Assembly (NCBI GenBank): GCA_016178725.1
Contig: JACOSV010000026.1
Span: 85,965 to 135,532 of the forward strand
Length of the DNA: 49,568 nt
Direction of reading: 5' to 3'
Origin: Candidatus Eiseniibacteriota bacterium
Lineage (GTDB): Bacteria > Eisenbacteria > RBG-16-71-46
Below, in pieces: positions 32,422 through 41,859 of this stretch (within the stretch, counting starts at the first letter, position 1; each line of letters begins with the position of its first letter). The notes under the pieces are model-generated. The model did no database searches, had not been told where the DNA came from, and worked only from the letters and a program-made list of their open reading frames with translations. The position numbers were made by a program, and so were the translations under genes.

Positions 32422-33519
32422 TTATCGGCCCGGCTCGCGCCCGCTTGAGCCGGCCGCCGCACGCTCGATCTCATCCAGCGCCCACGCGGCGTGCTCGCGC
32501 ACCAGCGCGTCGGGATCGTCGGCGATCGCGCGCGCGAGCGCCGGCGCCGCGCTCCGATCGCCGCGATTGCCGAGCGCGACGCACACGTTGCGCAGGAATC
32601 CGGCGCGGCCGACGCGGCGGATCGCGCTGGTCGCGAACAGCTCCGCGAAACCCGCCTCGTCGAGCGTGAGGAACCGCTCGAGCGTCCAGCCGTCGAGCGC
32701 CCGCGCGTGGAGCCGCGCATCGCGCGCCGGCGGCGCGAAGCGGTTCCACGGGCACACGTCCTGGCATACGTCGCAGCCGAAGATCCAGTCGCCGATGAGT
32801 GGGCGCAGCTCGCGCGGGATCGGGCCCTGGAGCTCGATCGTGAGGTAGGAGATGCAGCGGCGCGCGTCGAGCTGATACGGCGCGACGATCGCCTGCGTCG
32901 GGCAGGCCTCGATGCAGCGCGCGCACGTGCCGCAGCGCTCGTGGTCGAGCGGCGCGTCGGCGGCGAGCTCGCGATCCACGAGGATCTCGCCGAGCAGGAA
33001 CCACGACCCCAGCCGCTCGCCGAGGATGCCCGAGTGCTTGCCCACCCAGCCGAGCCCGGCGCGCTCGGCCCAGCCGCGCTCGAGGATCGCGCCGGTGTCC
33101 GAGTACCACAGCGCGGTCGAGCCCGGGATCAGCTCGCGCTCGATCCAGCGCTCGATCGGGAGCAGGAGGTCGCGCATGACGCGGTGGTAGTCCTCGCCGG
33201 CGGCGTAGCGCGCGATGCGGCCCACCCGCCGGTCGCGCGCCTCGTAGCGCGCGGGATCGTGCGTCAGCGCGACGCACACGACCGAGCGCAGGCCGGCGAG
33301 CAGGCGCGACGGATCGGCGCGGCGCTCGCGGTGCTTGTTCGAGGCGAGCCATGCCATCGCGCCGTGTCGCCCGGCGGCGAGCCACGCTTCGTAGTGCGCG
33401 CGCGCTTCGAGCGGCGTGACCGCCGCGATGCCGACGGCGTCGAATCCGGCGGCGGTGACGCGCGCCTTGATCCGCCGCGCGAGCTCGGCGGGATCCGCCG
33501 CAGCGGCGGCCGGCGGCAT
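32422..33519 (-). CDS. queG: Epoxyqueuosine reductase
   Basis: 365 residues. Cobalamin-dependent enzyme of the last queuosine step in tRNA wobble modification. The N-terminal domain has AGFDAVGIAAVTPLEAR, VVCVALTHDP and RYAAGEDYHRVMRDLL. Two ferredoxin-like clusters follow: CGTCARCIEACPTQAI and CDVCQDVCPWNRF. The C-terminus holds HEAT-like helices (GRAGFLRNVCVALGNRGD). The start at 33519 is 9 nt after the previous stop and has no obvious Shine-Dalgarno, so reinitiation is possible. No other que gene is visible. Confidence 0.95.
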   Translation of the reverse strand: MPPAAAAADPAELARRIKARVTAAGFDAVGIAAVTPLEARAHYEAWLAAGRHGAMAWLASNKHRERRADPSRLLAGLRSVVCVALTHDPARYEARDRRVGRIARYAAGEDYHRVMRDLLLPIERWIERELIPGSTALWYSDTGAILERGWAERAGLGWVGKHSGILGERLGSWFLLGEILVDRELAADAPLDHERCGTCARCIEACPTQAIVAPYQLDARRCISYLTIELQGPIPRELRPLIGDWIFGCDVCQDVCPWNRFAPPARDARLHARALDGWTLERFLTLDEAGFAELFATSAIRRVGRAGFLRNVCVALGNRGDRSAAPALARAIADDPDALVREHAAWALDEIERAAAGSSGREPGR

Positions 33520-33527
33520 GGCGCGGT

Positions 33528-34481
33528 TCAGCGCGTCGTATCGGGCGCGGCGCCCGGCCCGCGCGTCTCGTCCTCGACGCGGCGGATCCACGGCGGACGC
33601 ACCACCGGCACGCGCGCGGGTGCGGCGGCCTTGTTCGCGATCGCCTCGCGCACGCGTCGCGCCGCGTCCTCGCCCGCGCGGCGCATCGTCTCGATGCGCG
33701 CGGCTGCAGCGTCGGCGGGCGGCGGGGCGGCGGGATGATCGCCGCGGCCGGCGCGCGTCTGTCCGCTCGCGGCCGCGCCGCCGGCGGCGATCAGCTCCTG
33801 GATCGAGACCCGCGTCAGCGGCCGGCCGATCGCGCGCTCGACGCGCTCGAACGGCGGACCGAACGGGAAGCGCACGCCGTCGCGTTCGACGATGTTCTCG
33901 ACCGGCCGCGCGCTCGCGGCGATCGGCGCCGCCTCGGCCGGCGGCACGACGTGCGCCGAGAGATCGGTCGCAGTCAGGCTCGCGAGCGGCGCGTAGACGG
34001 TCGCGCCGCCGGCGGGCGGACTCGAAATCCACGGATCGCCGCCCTGCGGACCGAGCGGCGCCCAGCCCGCGTAGTTCCCCGCCATCTGCCAGCTCACCCA
34101 CGCCGGACCCCAGTCCACGCCCGGCATCCACACCCAGCCCTGGAATCGGTCGAAGAGCCACGAGCCGTAGTGATACGTCGCCCAGCCGAACGGCTCGCCC
34201 GAGATCCACACCCAGCCCCACGTGTCGCTCGGCGCCCAGAATCCGTATGAATACGGGCGCCAGCTCGCGTAGTCCACCTTCGGGTGGAATACGAATCCAT
34301 ACGGCTCGATCAGCACCCAGTCGCCGTAGTCGGTGAGCGCGTCGTAGAAGATGCGGTACTCGGGGCGCAGCGCCTGTCGCGCCGCGGGCATCGTCGGCGT
34401 CTGCGGCGTGAACCCGGCCGAGGCGCAGCCCAGGGTCGCCGCGGCGGCGAGCGCCAGCGCGGAGAGAGCGAGTCGTCGCAT
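33528..34481 (-). CDS. DUF6600-like Trp/Tyr-rich lipoprotein
   Basis: 317 residues. Lipoprotein signal with lipobox TLGC (Cys19). Residues about 45-165 are very rich in Trp, Tyr and Gly in a repeating pattern (YGDWVLIEPYGFVFHP, WRPYSYGFWAPSDTWGWVW, PFGWATYHYGSWLFD, GWVWMPGVDWGPAWVSW, GWAPLGP), the signature of DUF6600-type envelope proteins. The C-terminal half is Ala/Pro-rich and probably disordered. The ATG at 34481 has GGAGG 7 nt upstream; an in-frame ATG at 34493 overlapping the ETF-QO stop is the alternative. Function unknown. Confidence 0.85.
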   Translation of the reverse strand: MRRLALSALALAAAATLGCASAGFTPQTPTMPAARQALRPEYRIFYDALTDYGDWVLIEPYGFVFHPKVDYASWRPYSYGFWAPSDTWGWVWISGEPFGWATYHYGSWLFDRFQGWVWMPGVDWGPAWVSWQMAGNYAGWAPLGPQGGDPWISSPPAGGATVYAPLASLTATDLSAHVVPPAEAAPIAASARPVENIVERDGVRFPFGPPFERVERAIGRPLTRVSIQELIAAGGAAASGQTRAGRGDHPAAPPPADAAAARIETMRRAGEDAARRVREAIANKAAAPARVPVVRPPWIRRVEDETRGPGAAPDTTR

Positions 34482-34492
34482 CGGGGCCTCCA

Positions 34493-36226
34493 TCACAGGC
34501 GCTGGTAGTCGGGGCCGCCCCCGCCTTCGGGCGTGACCCACGTGATGATCTGATACGGATCGGCGATGTCGCAGGTCTTGCAGTGGACGCAGTTCGACGC
34601 GTTGATGTGCAGCTTGATCGCCTCGGGCCCGTGCTCGGGATCGGGCACCATCTCGTACACCTTGGCCGGGCAGAAGTGCTGACAGGGATTGCCGAACTCG
34701 GTGCGGCAGCGCGTCGCGCACACGCTCGTGTCGTGCACGTGGAGATGCACGGGCTGATCCTCGTCGTGCCGCGTGCCCGAAAGATAGACGTCCGCGAGCT
34801 TGTCGAGCGTGCGCGTGCCGTCGAACCGCCCGCTGACTGAATTGGAGGCGGGCGCCGGGGCGTGGCTTCCTCCGTTCGCGGCCGCACCGCTCGCCCCGCC
34901 GAGCTTCCGCATACGCGCGTAGCCGGGAACGTTGCGGACGCGGTCGCGCAGGAACAGGTCGCGGCCGCCGGTCGCGATGCCGACCGCGGTGCCGAGCATT
35001 CCGGCGAAGAGGCCGTGCTCGAATCCCTGGTGGAAGTTGCGCACCGAGCGCAGCTCGGCCGCCGCCCACGACGCGGCGACGCGCCCGGGATAGCCGGCGA
35101 GACGCGCCGCCGAGAAGTCTCCCGCCTTCAGGCACTCGAACAGCGTCTCGGCCGCGAGCATCCCCGACTTCATCGCGAGATGGATGCCCTTGAGGCGCGC
35201 GCCGTTCAGGAACCCGCCGCTGTCGCCACAGAGCAGCACGCCGTCGGCGGCGAGCTCGGGCATCGCCCACCATCCGCCCTCGGGGATCGCCTTCGCGCCG
35301 TACGCGACCGCCTTGCCGCCCTGGAGCAGCGATGCGACGAGGGGATGCGTCTTGAAGCGCTGCAGGTTTCCATGCGGATCGTTGCGCGGATCGTGCGCGT
35401 CGAGTCCGGTGACGAATCCCACCGACCACAGCGAATCCGTCATGCCGTAGATGAACCCGCCGCCGAACGTCTCGTTCGGCAGCGGGAATCCCATCGTGTG
35501 GATCACGCGGCCCCTGTGCGCGCGGCCGGCCGGCACGTCCCACAGCTCCTTCACGCCGGTCGAGTAGACCTGCGCGTTGCGGCCGGTGGTCAGCCCGAGC
35601 TGATGCTCGAGCTGCTTCGCGATCGTGCCGCGCGGGCCCTCGCACAGCACGGTCGCTTTCGCGCGGCAGTCGGCGCCGGGCTGATAGCTCGGCTTCTTCT
35701 CGCCTCGCCGGTCGAGCCCCTTGTCGCCGGTGCGCACGCCGACCACGCGGCGCTCGTCGAGGAGCGGCTCCGCCGCCGGCGTTTCCGTCAGGACGAACAC
35801 GCCCTTCGCCTCGGCGATCCCGGCGAGCCAGCCGACGAGGTTGCCGAGCGAGAGGATCAGGTTGCCGTGGTTCTGCAGCATCGGCGGCACGATCGGCAGA
35901 CGCAGATGGCCGCCGCGCGTGAGGAAGTAGACGTCGTCGCGCGTGACCTCGCTCTCGATCGGGCAGCCCTGCGCGCGGAAGTCGGGGATCAGCTCGGCGA
36001 GCGCGCGCGGGTCGAGCACCGCGCCCGAGATGCCGTGGCCGCCGACGCGCGCCGCCTTCTCGAGCACCGCGATCGAAACCTCGCCGATCGCCTTCGCGCC
36101 CGCGGTGCCGGCGGCGACCGCCGCGTCGTGCGCCGCGATCAGGTTCGCGAGGTGGATCGCGCCCGCGAGGCCGGCGGGGCCGGCGCCCACGAACTGCACG
36201 TCGAACTCGAGCGTCTCGCGTTCCAT
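34493..36226 (-). CDS. Electron-transfer-flavoprotein:ubiquinone oxidoreductase
   Basis: 577 residues. FAD-binding Rossmann motif VQFVGAGPAGLAGAIHLANL near the start, then VGGHGISGAVLDPRAL, FGGGFIYGMTDSLWSVGFVTGLD and LLCGDSGGFLNGARLKGIHLAMKSG, all ETF-QO/FixC hallmarks. The C-terminal [4Fe-4S] domain has CATRC, CQHFCPAKVYEM and CVHCKTCDIADPYQIITWVTPEGG. It passes electrons from acyl-CoA dehydrogenases via ETF to membrane quinone, which fits the crotonase genes at the left of the window, though no ETF gene is seen here. It lies 20 nt after the thioredoxin reductase gene. Confidence 0.95.
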   Translation of the reverse strand: MERETLEFDVQFVGAGPAGLAGAIHLANLIAAHDAAVAAGTAGAKAIGEVSIAVLEKAARVGGHGISGAVLDPRALAELIPDFRAQGCPIESEVTRDDVYFLTRGGHLRLPIVPPMLQNHGNLILSLGNLVGWLAGIAEAKGVFVLTETPAAEPLLDERRVVGVRTGDKGLDRRGEKKPSYQPGADCRAKATVLCEGPRGTIAKQLEHQLGLTTGRNAQVYSTGVKELWDVPAGRAHRGRVIHTMGFPLPNETFGGGFIYGMTDSLWSVGFVTGLDAHDPRNDPHGNLQRFKTHPLVASLLQGGKAVAYGAKAIPEGGWWAMPELAADGVLLCGDSGGFLNGARLKGIHLAMKSGMLAAETLFECLKAGDFSAARLAGYPGRVAASWAAAELRSVRNFHQGFEHGLFAGMLGTAVGIATGGRDLFLRDRVRNVPGYARMRKLGGASGAAANGGSHAPAPASNSVSGRFDGTRTLDKLADVYLSGTRHDEDQPVHLHVHDTSVCATRCRTEFGNPCQHFCPAKVYEMVPDPEHGPEAIKLHINASNCVHCKTCDIADPYQIITWVTPEGGGGPDYQRL

Positions 36227-36246
36227 GGCGGTCGGCCGGAGAGAGG

Positions 36247-37239
36247 TCAGGTCCTCGGCGCGGCGGCGTGGGCCGCGTCGGCCGTCGCGGCGTCCGCGTG
36301 GCCGCCCGCGCCCTCGGCGGCGAGGAAGTGCTCGGCGTCGATCGCCGCCATGCAGCCCATGCCCGCCGCGGTCGCCGCCTGACGGTAGACGGCGTCCACG
36401 ACGTCGCCCGCCGCGAATACGCCCGGGATCGCGGTGCGCGTGCTGCCCGGCGTCGCGAGCAGATAGCCGCGCGGATCCATCGGCAGCTGGCCGCCCAGGA
36501 ATTCGGTGTTCGGCTGGTGGCCGATCGCGACGAACACGCCGTCGATCGGCATCTCGGTCTCGGCGCCGGTCTTGAGATTGCGCAGTCGCGCCGCGGTCAC
36601 CTTGCTCTGCGCGACATCGAGGATGTCGATCACCTCGGAGTCCCAGATGAAGCGGATCTTGGGATTCGCCTGCGCCCGCTCCTGCATGATCTTCGACGCG
36701 CGCAGCGTGTCGCGGCGGTGGACGACGACCACCTCGCTGCAGTAGCGCGTGAGGTACGTCGCCTCTTCCATCGCCGTGTCGCCGCCGCCGACCACGATCA
36801 CCTTCTGGTTGCGGAAGAAGAATCCGTCGCAGGTCGCGCACGCCGAGACGCCCTGGCCGAGGAGTTTGGTCTCGTTCGCCAGGCCGATCAGCTTGGCCGA
36901 CGCGCCGGTCGCGACGATCAGCGTGCGCCCCTTGTACTCCTTGCCGTCGGCCCACACGGTGAACGGCCGGCGCGAGAGGTCCACGCGCTCGGCGCTCTGC
37001 CACACCATCTCGGCGCCGAAGCGCATCGCCTGGTCGCGCATGCGTTCCATCAGCTCGGGACCGAGGATCGCCTCGCGGAAGCCGGGGTAGTTCTCGACGT
37101 CGCTGGTGATCGTGAGCTGGCCGCCGGGCTGCGGGCCGCCGATCAGCAGCGGCTTGCGCTCGGCGCGGGCGGCGTAGATGGCGGCGGTGTATCCGGCGGC
37201 GCCGGAGCCGAGGATCAGCACGTCGCGTACGGCGGACAA
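36247..37239 (-). CDS. trxB: Thioredoxin reductase (NADPH)
   Basis: 330 residues from a TTG at 37239 that has GGGAGAA 5 nt upstream. FAD site DVLILGSGAAGYTAAIYAARA, redox pair Cys-Ala-Thr-Cys in VSACATCDGFF, NADPH site KVIVVGGGDTAMEEATYL and the C-terminal VFAAGDVVDAVYRQAATAAGMGCMAAI identify bacterial low-Mr TrxB. It keeps thioredoxin reduced for enzymes such as the Bcp peroxidase encoded at 22283. A 25-residue Ala/His-rich tail after the conserved core is unusual and probably disordered. First gene of a five-gene run. Confidence 0.95.
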   Translation of the reverse strand: MSAVRDVLILGSGAAGYTAAIYAARAERKPLLIGGPQPGGQLTITSDVENYPGFREAILGPELMERMRDQAMRFGAEMVWQSAERVDLSRRPFTVWADGKEYKGRTLIVATGASAKLIGLANETKLLGQGVSACATCDGFFFRNQKVIVVGGGDTAMEEATYLTRYCSEVVVVHRRDTLRASKIMQERAQANPKIRFIWDSEVIDILDVAQSKVTAARLRNLKTGAETEMPIDGVFVAIGHQPNTEFLGGQLPMDPRGYLLATPGSTRTAIPGVFAAGDVVDAVYRQAATAAGMGCMAAIDAEHFLAAEGAGGHADAATADAAHAAAPRT

Positions 37240-37278
37240 TGGGTTCTCCCGTGGAAGGTCAGCGTGGCGTCGCGCGGC

Positions 37279-37287
37279 ATTCTAGCA
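37279..37287 (-). promoter_or_regulatory. Extended -10 promoter of trxB
   Basis: Minus strand TGCTAGAAT: TAGAAT at 37284-37279 preceded by TG-n. No -35 hexamer is needed for such extended -10 promoters. The expected start at about 37272 gives a 33-nt leader to the TTG at 37239. Confidence 0.6.
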
Positions 37288-37418
37288 TCCGGGCGCCGCG
37301 CCCCCGCCATTCGCGGGCGGGTCGCGGACGCTGGTTCTCCGGTATGCTTATGGAGGTTCCGCGCGCTTCCGTCCGCGCGGCCGAGGCCGTTCTCGATCGA
37401 CATCCTGGAGCTGCATCC

Positions 37419-39038
37419 GTGCGCCAACGGCTTTCGATGCTGCATCCCCCCGCCGCGATTGTCGCGGCCTGGCCCGCATTCGCCGCGGCCGCACTGCTGG
37501 CGCTCGCCGCGCCCGCCGCGCCCGCGGCCGCGACCACCGTCGTCGTGCCGACGGGGTTCGTGGACGAGAGCATCGTCTCGGGCCTGTCGCAGCCCAACAG
37601 CTTCGCGTTCCTCCCTGACGGCCGCCTGCTGTTCACGGAGCAGACGACCGGGTTCGTGCGGATGCTGATCACGGTCAAGGGCCACATCGCGGCGACCGAT
37701 CCCGCGCTCACCGTGCCCGCGGTCAACACGCTCGGCCCCGAGCGCGGGCTGCAGGGCATCGCGGTCGATCCCGGATGGCCCGCGCGTCCCTACATCTATC
37801 TCGACTACACGCACACCGGCGGCTCCATCGATGTCGTGCGCTACACCGCCAGCGGCGCGCTCGCCGATCCGTTCGGCGAGAACCTGACGTTCGCGAATCC
37901 GGTCGTGCTGATCGACGACATCCCGGACGCCGCGAGCATCCACAATGCCGGCGGCGTGCGCTTCGGCCCGGGCGGACGGTTGTTCGTGACCGTCGGCGAG
38001 GACGGCGACTTCTGCGGCGCCGCGGATTCGACGAGGCTCAAGGGCGAGTTGCTCTGCCTCGACGTGAGCCGCGTGCCGGCGACGAGCGCGGTGACCGTGC
38101 CGCGCGCGACGATCATCGCGCCCGAGCATCCGATCGCCTCACCCGACAGCAACGCGATGCTGGTGTGGGCGTACGGACTGCGCAATCCGTGGCGCTTCCG
38201 CTTCGATGCGATCGACGGCGCCGCGTACCTCTGCGACGTGGGTGAGAACGATTTCGAGGAGATCGACGAGGTGCTGCCCGGCGACTTCCTCGGCTGGCCG
38301 TGGCGCGAGGCCAATCTCGTCGTGTCGCGCCCGACGTGCCCGGAGCCCGGCGGCGACGGCGCGAACGTCTACAAGCCGCCGATCGTCGCCGTGCCGCACG
38401 GCGCCGGGGCGACGGCGATCATCAGCGCCGGGATGTACCGGCCGGTCGCGGGCGCGAAATACAATTGGGCGAGCGACTACTACGGCACGTACGGCGACGT
38501 TTTCTACGGCGACTACTACAAGGGCTACCTGCGGCGATTGAAGAAGCAGTCGGGCGTGTGGATCACACCGGCCGCCGTCCCGGGGCAGCCCGACGCGACG
38601 AACTGGGGGACCGGCCTCACGAGCGCCAGCGACTTCCTCGTCGGCCCCGACGGCAGCCTCTGGTGGCTGAAGCAATTCGACGACACGTTCGGCGCGACCA
38701 CCGGATCGATCCATCGCATCCGCAATCTCGACGCCGTGACCGGCGTGACGCCGGATGCGCCGGCCGCGCACGCGCTGTTCGCGGCGCCTGCCGTGTTCCG
38801 CGCCGCGACCGAGTTCGAGTTCGCGCTCGCGACCCCGGGCGCCGTGCGGCTCGCGATCTACGACATCGCCGGGCGCGAGGTGCGGCGGCTGATGGACGGG
38901 ACGCGCGACGCGGGCGCCGCGCGCGTGGCGTGGGACGGTCGCGACGCGGCGGGCGCGCCGGTGCCGGCGGGCATGTACCTCGCGCGGCTCGAGGCGGCCG
39001 GCCGCGTCGAGCGCGCGCGCGTGATCCGGCTGCGGTGA
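37419..39038 (+). CDS. Secreted glucose/sorbosone dehydrogenase-type propeller with FlgD-like C-terminal domain
   Basis: 539 residues from a GTG at 37419 with TGGAG 8 nt upstream; ATG 37437 is the alternative. Signal peptide within about 38 residues (...AAALLALAAPAAPAAA). The GSDH/PQQ-type beta propeller shows SFAFLPDGRLLFTEQ, RGLQGIAVDPGW, HNAGGVRFGPGGRLFVTVGEDGD, YGLRNPWRFRFD and VGENDFEEIDEVLPGDFLGWP. The family oxidises aldoses outside the cytosol with PQQ; no PQQ-synthesis genes are in the window. Residues about 465-539 are a FlgD-like domain (VRLAIYDIAGREVRRLMDG, GMYLARLEAAG). A TATGCT box at 37343-37348 is a possible promoter. Confidence 0.9.
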   Translation: MRQRLSMLHPPAAIVAAWPAFAAAALLALAAPAAPAAATTVVVPTGFVDESIVSGLSQPNSFAFLPDGRLLFTEQTTGFVRMLITVKGHIAATDPALTVPAVNTLGPERGLQGIAVDPGWPARPYIYLDYTHTGGSIDVVRYTASGALADPFGENLTFANPVVLIDDIPDAASIHNAGGVRFGPGGRLFVTVGEDGDFCGAADSTRLKGELLCLDVSRVPATSAVTVPRATIIAPEHPIASPDSNAMLVWAYGLRNPWRFRFDAIDGAAYLCDVGENDFEEIDEVLPGDFLGWPWREANLVVSRPTCPEPGGDGANVYKPPIVAVPHGAGATAIISAGMYRPVAGAKYNWASDYYGTYGDVFYGDYYKGYLRRLKKQSGVWITPAAVPGQPDATNWGTGLTSASDFLVGPDGSLWWLKQFDDTFGATTGSIHRIRNLDAVTGVTPDAPAAHALFAAPAVFRAATEFEFALATPGAVRLAIYDIAGREVRRLMDGTRDAGAARVAWDGRDAAGAPVPAGMYLARLEAAGRVERARVIRLR

Positions 39039-39115
39039 GAACCGAGCATGAGCAGGTGTCGCTGATGGCGACCCAGTAGCCCCGTGACCGCATCCTCGCA
39101 CCACTGAGTCCAGCG

Positions 39116-39406
39116 ATGGTGTGCAGCGTGGTGTCGCTCGCCGCTCTCGTGTTGACGATCTCTGCCGGTGGCATGCGACGGGAGGCTGAGCCTGAGCAAG
39201 CCGCCTTTGGTACCTGGCGCGTCACGGGCTCGATATGCCCGACCGACTGTGCCATGAGTCCCGCTGAGGCGGATCGGTGGCTCGGTCGAACAGCGACGTA
39301 CCAGCACGCATTGGCGCGATTCGCTGGCCCGTTCCTGATCGTCAAGGATCGCGATCACCTTCTCATGGTATGGGAAGGCGTGTTCTTTGAACTCACGCGC
39401 CAGTAG
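39116..39406 (+). CDS. Small secreted protein of atypical composition
   Basis: 96 residues. N-terminal hydrophobic stretch VCSVVSLAALVLTISAGGM could be a signal peptide. The mature part has FGTWRVTGSICPTDCAMSPAEADRWLGRTATY and FLIVKDRDHLLMVWEGVFFELTRQ, which read like a compact beta-rich domain, but no family is recognised with certainty. Codons include TTT, GGT, GAT, CAT and GTA, unlike the neighbours, and the surrounding 39040-39480 is visibly lower in GC. No Shine-Dalgarno is seen. Possibly a horizontally acquired gene. Confidence 0.55.
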   Translation: MVCSVVSLAALVLTISAGGMRREAEPEQAAFGTWRVTGSICPTDCAMSPAEADRWLGRTATYQHALARFAGPFLIVKDRDHLLMVWEGVFFELTRQ

Positions 39407-39480
39407 GGTGCTGCCGAACCGGAGCTTGCTCCTGTCGGGCGCGGACACTCGAAGAGGCGAACGAGTTGCGAGGCGCTCCG

Positions 39481-40647
39481 CTATGCCGCCCGCAGGCTCG
39501 CCGAGATCGGCTGACGCGCGGCGCGCAGCGCCGGCAGGAATCCGCCCACCAGCCCGAGCACGACCGAGAACAGGAACCCCGCGAGCAGCACCGCCGGCGT
39601 CACGCTGAACGCGAACGCCATCTCGCTGAACGACTGGAAGTTGGTCGTCGACGTCGTGATGCCGTTGATCGGCAGCGCCAGCAGGCAGCCGATCGCGCCG
39701 CCGATCATGGCGAGGAACACCGACTCGATCACGAACGACGTCATGATGGACCACGGGCTGTAGCCGAGCACGAGCAGCGTCGCGATCTCGCGCCGGCGGG
39801 TGCCGACGGTCGCGAACATCGTGTTCATCGCGCCGAACACCGCGCCGACCGCCATGATGCCGGTGATGAACGCGCCGATTCCGGTGATGAGGCCGGTGAA
39901 CGCGCGCGACTGCTCGGCGTAGAACGCCTGCTCGCGCTGCACCTGCACCTGCAGCCGCGGGTCGGCCTCGAGCTCGCGCTTGATCGCCTCGAACCGCGAC
40001 GGGTCCTTCATGCGGTAGACGACCGTCTGGAAGCCCTCGCGGTCGAGCGCGGGTCCCAGCACCGCGGCGTCGCCCCAGATCTCGGACTCGAACGCCGAGC
40101 CGCCCGAGGCGAAGTGGCCGACCACCTTGAAATCCCGCTGCTGGAGCCGGATGCGATCGCCGATCGCGCAGTTGGCGAACCGCGCCGCGACGCGGCGGCC
40201 GACGATGACCTCGTCGGTGCCGGGGGTGAACATCGCCCCCTCGATGATCGACACCTTGCCGCGCACCGGGATCGCGGTCGGGTCCACGCCGCGCACGGTG
40301 AGGTTGGACGAGCCGGTCTGGCCGAGCCGCGGCTTGTTCGCGACCAGCACGACCTCGGCGCTCGCGAGCGGGCGGCCGTCGGCGCCGAGCGCGACGCTCG
40401 GATGGGAGCGGAGGATCTCGGCGGCCGCGCGCGAGATGCCGCTCGAGATCTCCGAGTCGGCGCCCTTGCGCAGCACCATCGCGTTGTTGGGGCTGCCGGT
40501 CGAGACGAGCGAGGCGCGGAACCCGGCGGCGAGCGCCAGCGCGCCGATCAGGATCGCGACCGTCAGCCCGATGCCGATCGCAGTGGTGAGCGTCGAGACC
40601 GGGCGCTGCAGCACGTTGCGGACGTTGTAGGTGAGCGGGATCGCCAT
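39481..40647 (-). CDS. MacB/FtsX-type ABC transporter permease (second)
   Basis: 388 residues. One N-terminal helix (TLTTAIGIGLTVAILIGALALAAGF), a large periplasmic domain (about 45-260) and three C-terminal helices (ITGIGAFITGIMAVGAVFGAMN, SVFLAMIGGAIGCLLALP, LLAGFLFSVVLGLVGGFLPALRAA), the MacB/FtsX topology. The coupling region TRRREIATLLVLGYSPWSIM is conserved. It pairs with the permease encoded upstream as a heterodimer. AAGGAG precedes the ATG. Confidence 0.93.
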   Translation of the reverse strand: MAIPLTYNVRNVLQRPVSTLTTAIGIGLTVAILIGALALAAGFRASLVSTGSPNNAMVLRKGADSEISSGISRAAAEILRSHPSVALGADGRPLASAEVVLVANKPRLGQTGSSNLTVRGVDPTAIPVRGKVSIIEGAMFTPGTDEVIVGRRVAARFANCAIGDRIRLQQRDFKVVGHFASGGSAFESEIWGDAAVLGPALDREGFQTVVYRMKDPSRFEAIKRELEADPRLQVQVQREQAFYAEQSRAFTGLITGIGAFITGIMAVGAVFGAMNTMFATVGTRRREIATLLVLGYSPWSIMTSFVIESVFLAMIGGAIGCLLALPINGITTSTTNFQSFSEMAFAFSVTPAVLLAGFLFSVVLGLVGGFLPALRAARQPISASLRAA

Positions 40648-40658
40648 GGGGGTCTCCT

Positions 40659-41843
40659 TCAGTCCACGCGCCGCAGCGCGTCCACGATCACGAGCCGCGA
40701 CGCCTGCCACGCGGGCACGAGCCCGCTCACGGCGCCGATGACGAGCGCGATGACGATGCCGGTGGCGATCGTGCTCCAGTAGATCGTGAGCGGCGGCAGG
40801 AAGCCGAGGTTGACGCCGGCGAGCATGTACTTGGCGGCGAGCGCGCCGACGATGCCGCCGCCCAGGGTGATGATCGCCGCCTCGACCAGCACCATCGTGA
40901 AGATCGTGCCGTCTTCGAAGCCGAGCGTCTTGAGCACGCCGAACTCGCTCACGCGCTCGCGCATCGCCATGACCATCGTGTTGGCGGCGACCAGCAGGAT
41001 CGCGAACACCACCGCGATGCCGAGCAGCCCGATCAGGAACGGCACGTTGCCGTACATGCTGACGAAGCCGGCCTGGAACGCCTGCGAGCTCTCGGTGAGC
41101 GTCGCGAACGACGAGTTCAGGAACATCGCATCCACCGTCTTCGCGATGTCGCCGGCGCGCTGCGGGTCGGCGAGCTGGAGGATGTAGATGCCGACGAGGC
41201 CGCTCCCGCCCATGCCCTTCTGCTCGAGATACGTGTAGTGGAAGAGCAGCGTCTGCTCGCCGAAGTTCTTCTGTTTCGCGCGGTAGACGGCGCGGATCGT
41301 CATCGGCCAGTCGCCGGGATAGATCGTGCCGCTGATCGTGATCGTCTGGCCGAGCTTCCAGCCCTTGCGGGTCATCAGCTCCCTGCCGACGATGCAGGCG
41401 GTCTGCTCGGCGTAGTAGGCCGCGAGCCTGGGATCGGCGCCGCGCGGCAACGCGACCGGACCGGGCGCGGCCGAGGCCTCGACGATCTCGACGTCGTCGT
41501 TGTAGATCGGGATGTAGTCGTCGTCGCCGGCGAACTGGGCGAAGAAGCCCTTCGCGTCGTTCGGATCCTGGCCGCCGAACCAGTTGGACTTCGCGACCCG
41601 CGCCACGCCGGGGATCGCCTCGAGCCGCGGCTTGTAGGACTGGGGCAGCGGCTGCACCAGCGAGACGGCGTTGCGCACGACGAGCCGAGTCTCGGCGCCC
41701 GCCTTGATCGACTCCTGCAGCGTGTCGAGCACGCCGCGCAGCGCGCAGAAGAGGAACAGCGCCACCATCACGCTCATCAGCGTGAGCGCGGTGCGGATCT
41801 TGTTGCGTCCGAGATTGACGAAGACCAGCGCGAGCAGGTTCAT
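40659..41843 (-). CDS. MacB/FtsX-type ABC transporter permease (first)
   Basis: 394 residues, same four-helix topology: N-terminal [20 protein letters not shown], periplasmic domain about 45-270, then [48 protein letters not shown] and [24 protein letters not shown]. The region [21 protein letters not shown] contacts the ATPase. The two permeases differ clearly in sequence and are 11 nt apart. Works with the ATPase at 41860 and the adaptor at 42542 in export or envelope mechanotransmission. Confidence 0.93.
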   Translation of the reverse strand: MNLLALVFVNLGRNKIRTALTLMSVMVALFLFCALRGVLDTLQESIKAGAETRLVVRNAVSLVQPLPQSYKPRLEAIPGVARVAKSNWFGGQDPNDAKGFFAQFAGDDDYIPIYNDDVEIVEASAAPGPVALPRGADPRLAAYYAEQTACIVGRELMTRKGWKLGQTITISGTIYPGDWPMTIRAVYRAKQKNFGEQTLLFHYTYLEQKGMGGSGLVGIYILQLADPQRAGDIAKTVDAMFLNSSFATLTESSQAFQAGFVSMYGNVPFLIGLLGIAVVFAILLVAANTMVMAMRERVSEFGVLKTLGFEDGTIFTMVLVEAAIITLGGGIVGALAAKYMLAGVNLGFLPPLTIYWSTIATGIVIALVIGAVSGLVPAWQASRLVIVDALRRVD

Positions 41844-41859
41844 GGCCGATCCTCGCCGC

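Noticed and set aside
32422-34887. 821-codon frame as a single long protein
   Set aside because: Only the last 365 codons are QueG; the earlier part is the wrong frame over the DUF6600-like and ETF-QO genes.
34493-37003. 836-codon frame as a single long ETF-QO
   Set aside because: Homology begins at the ATG at 36226; upstream residues are a shadow of trxB.
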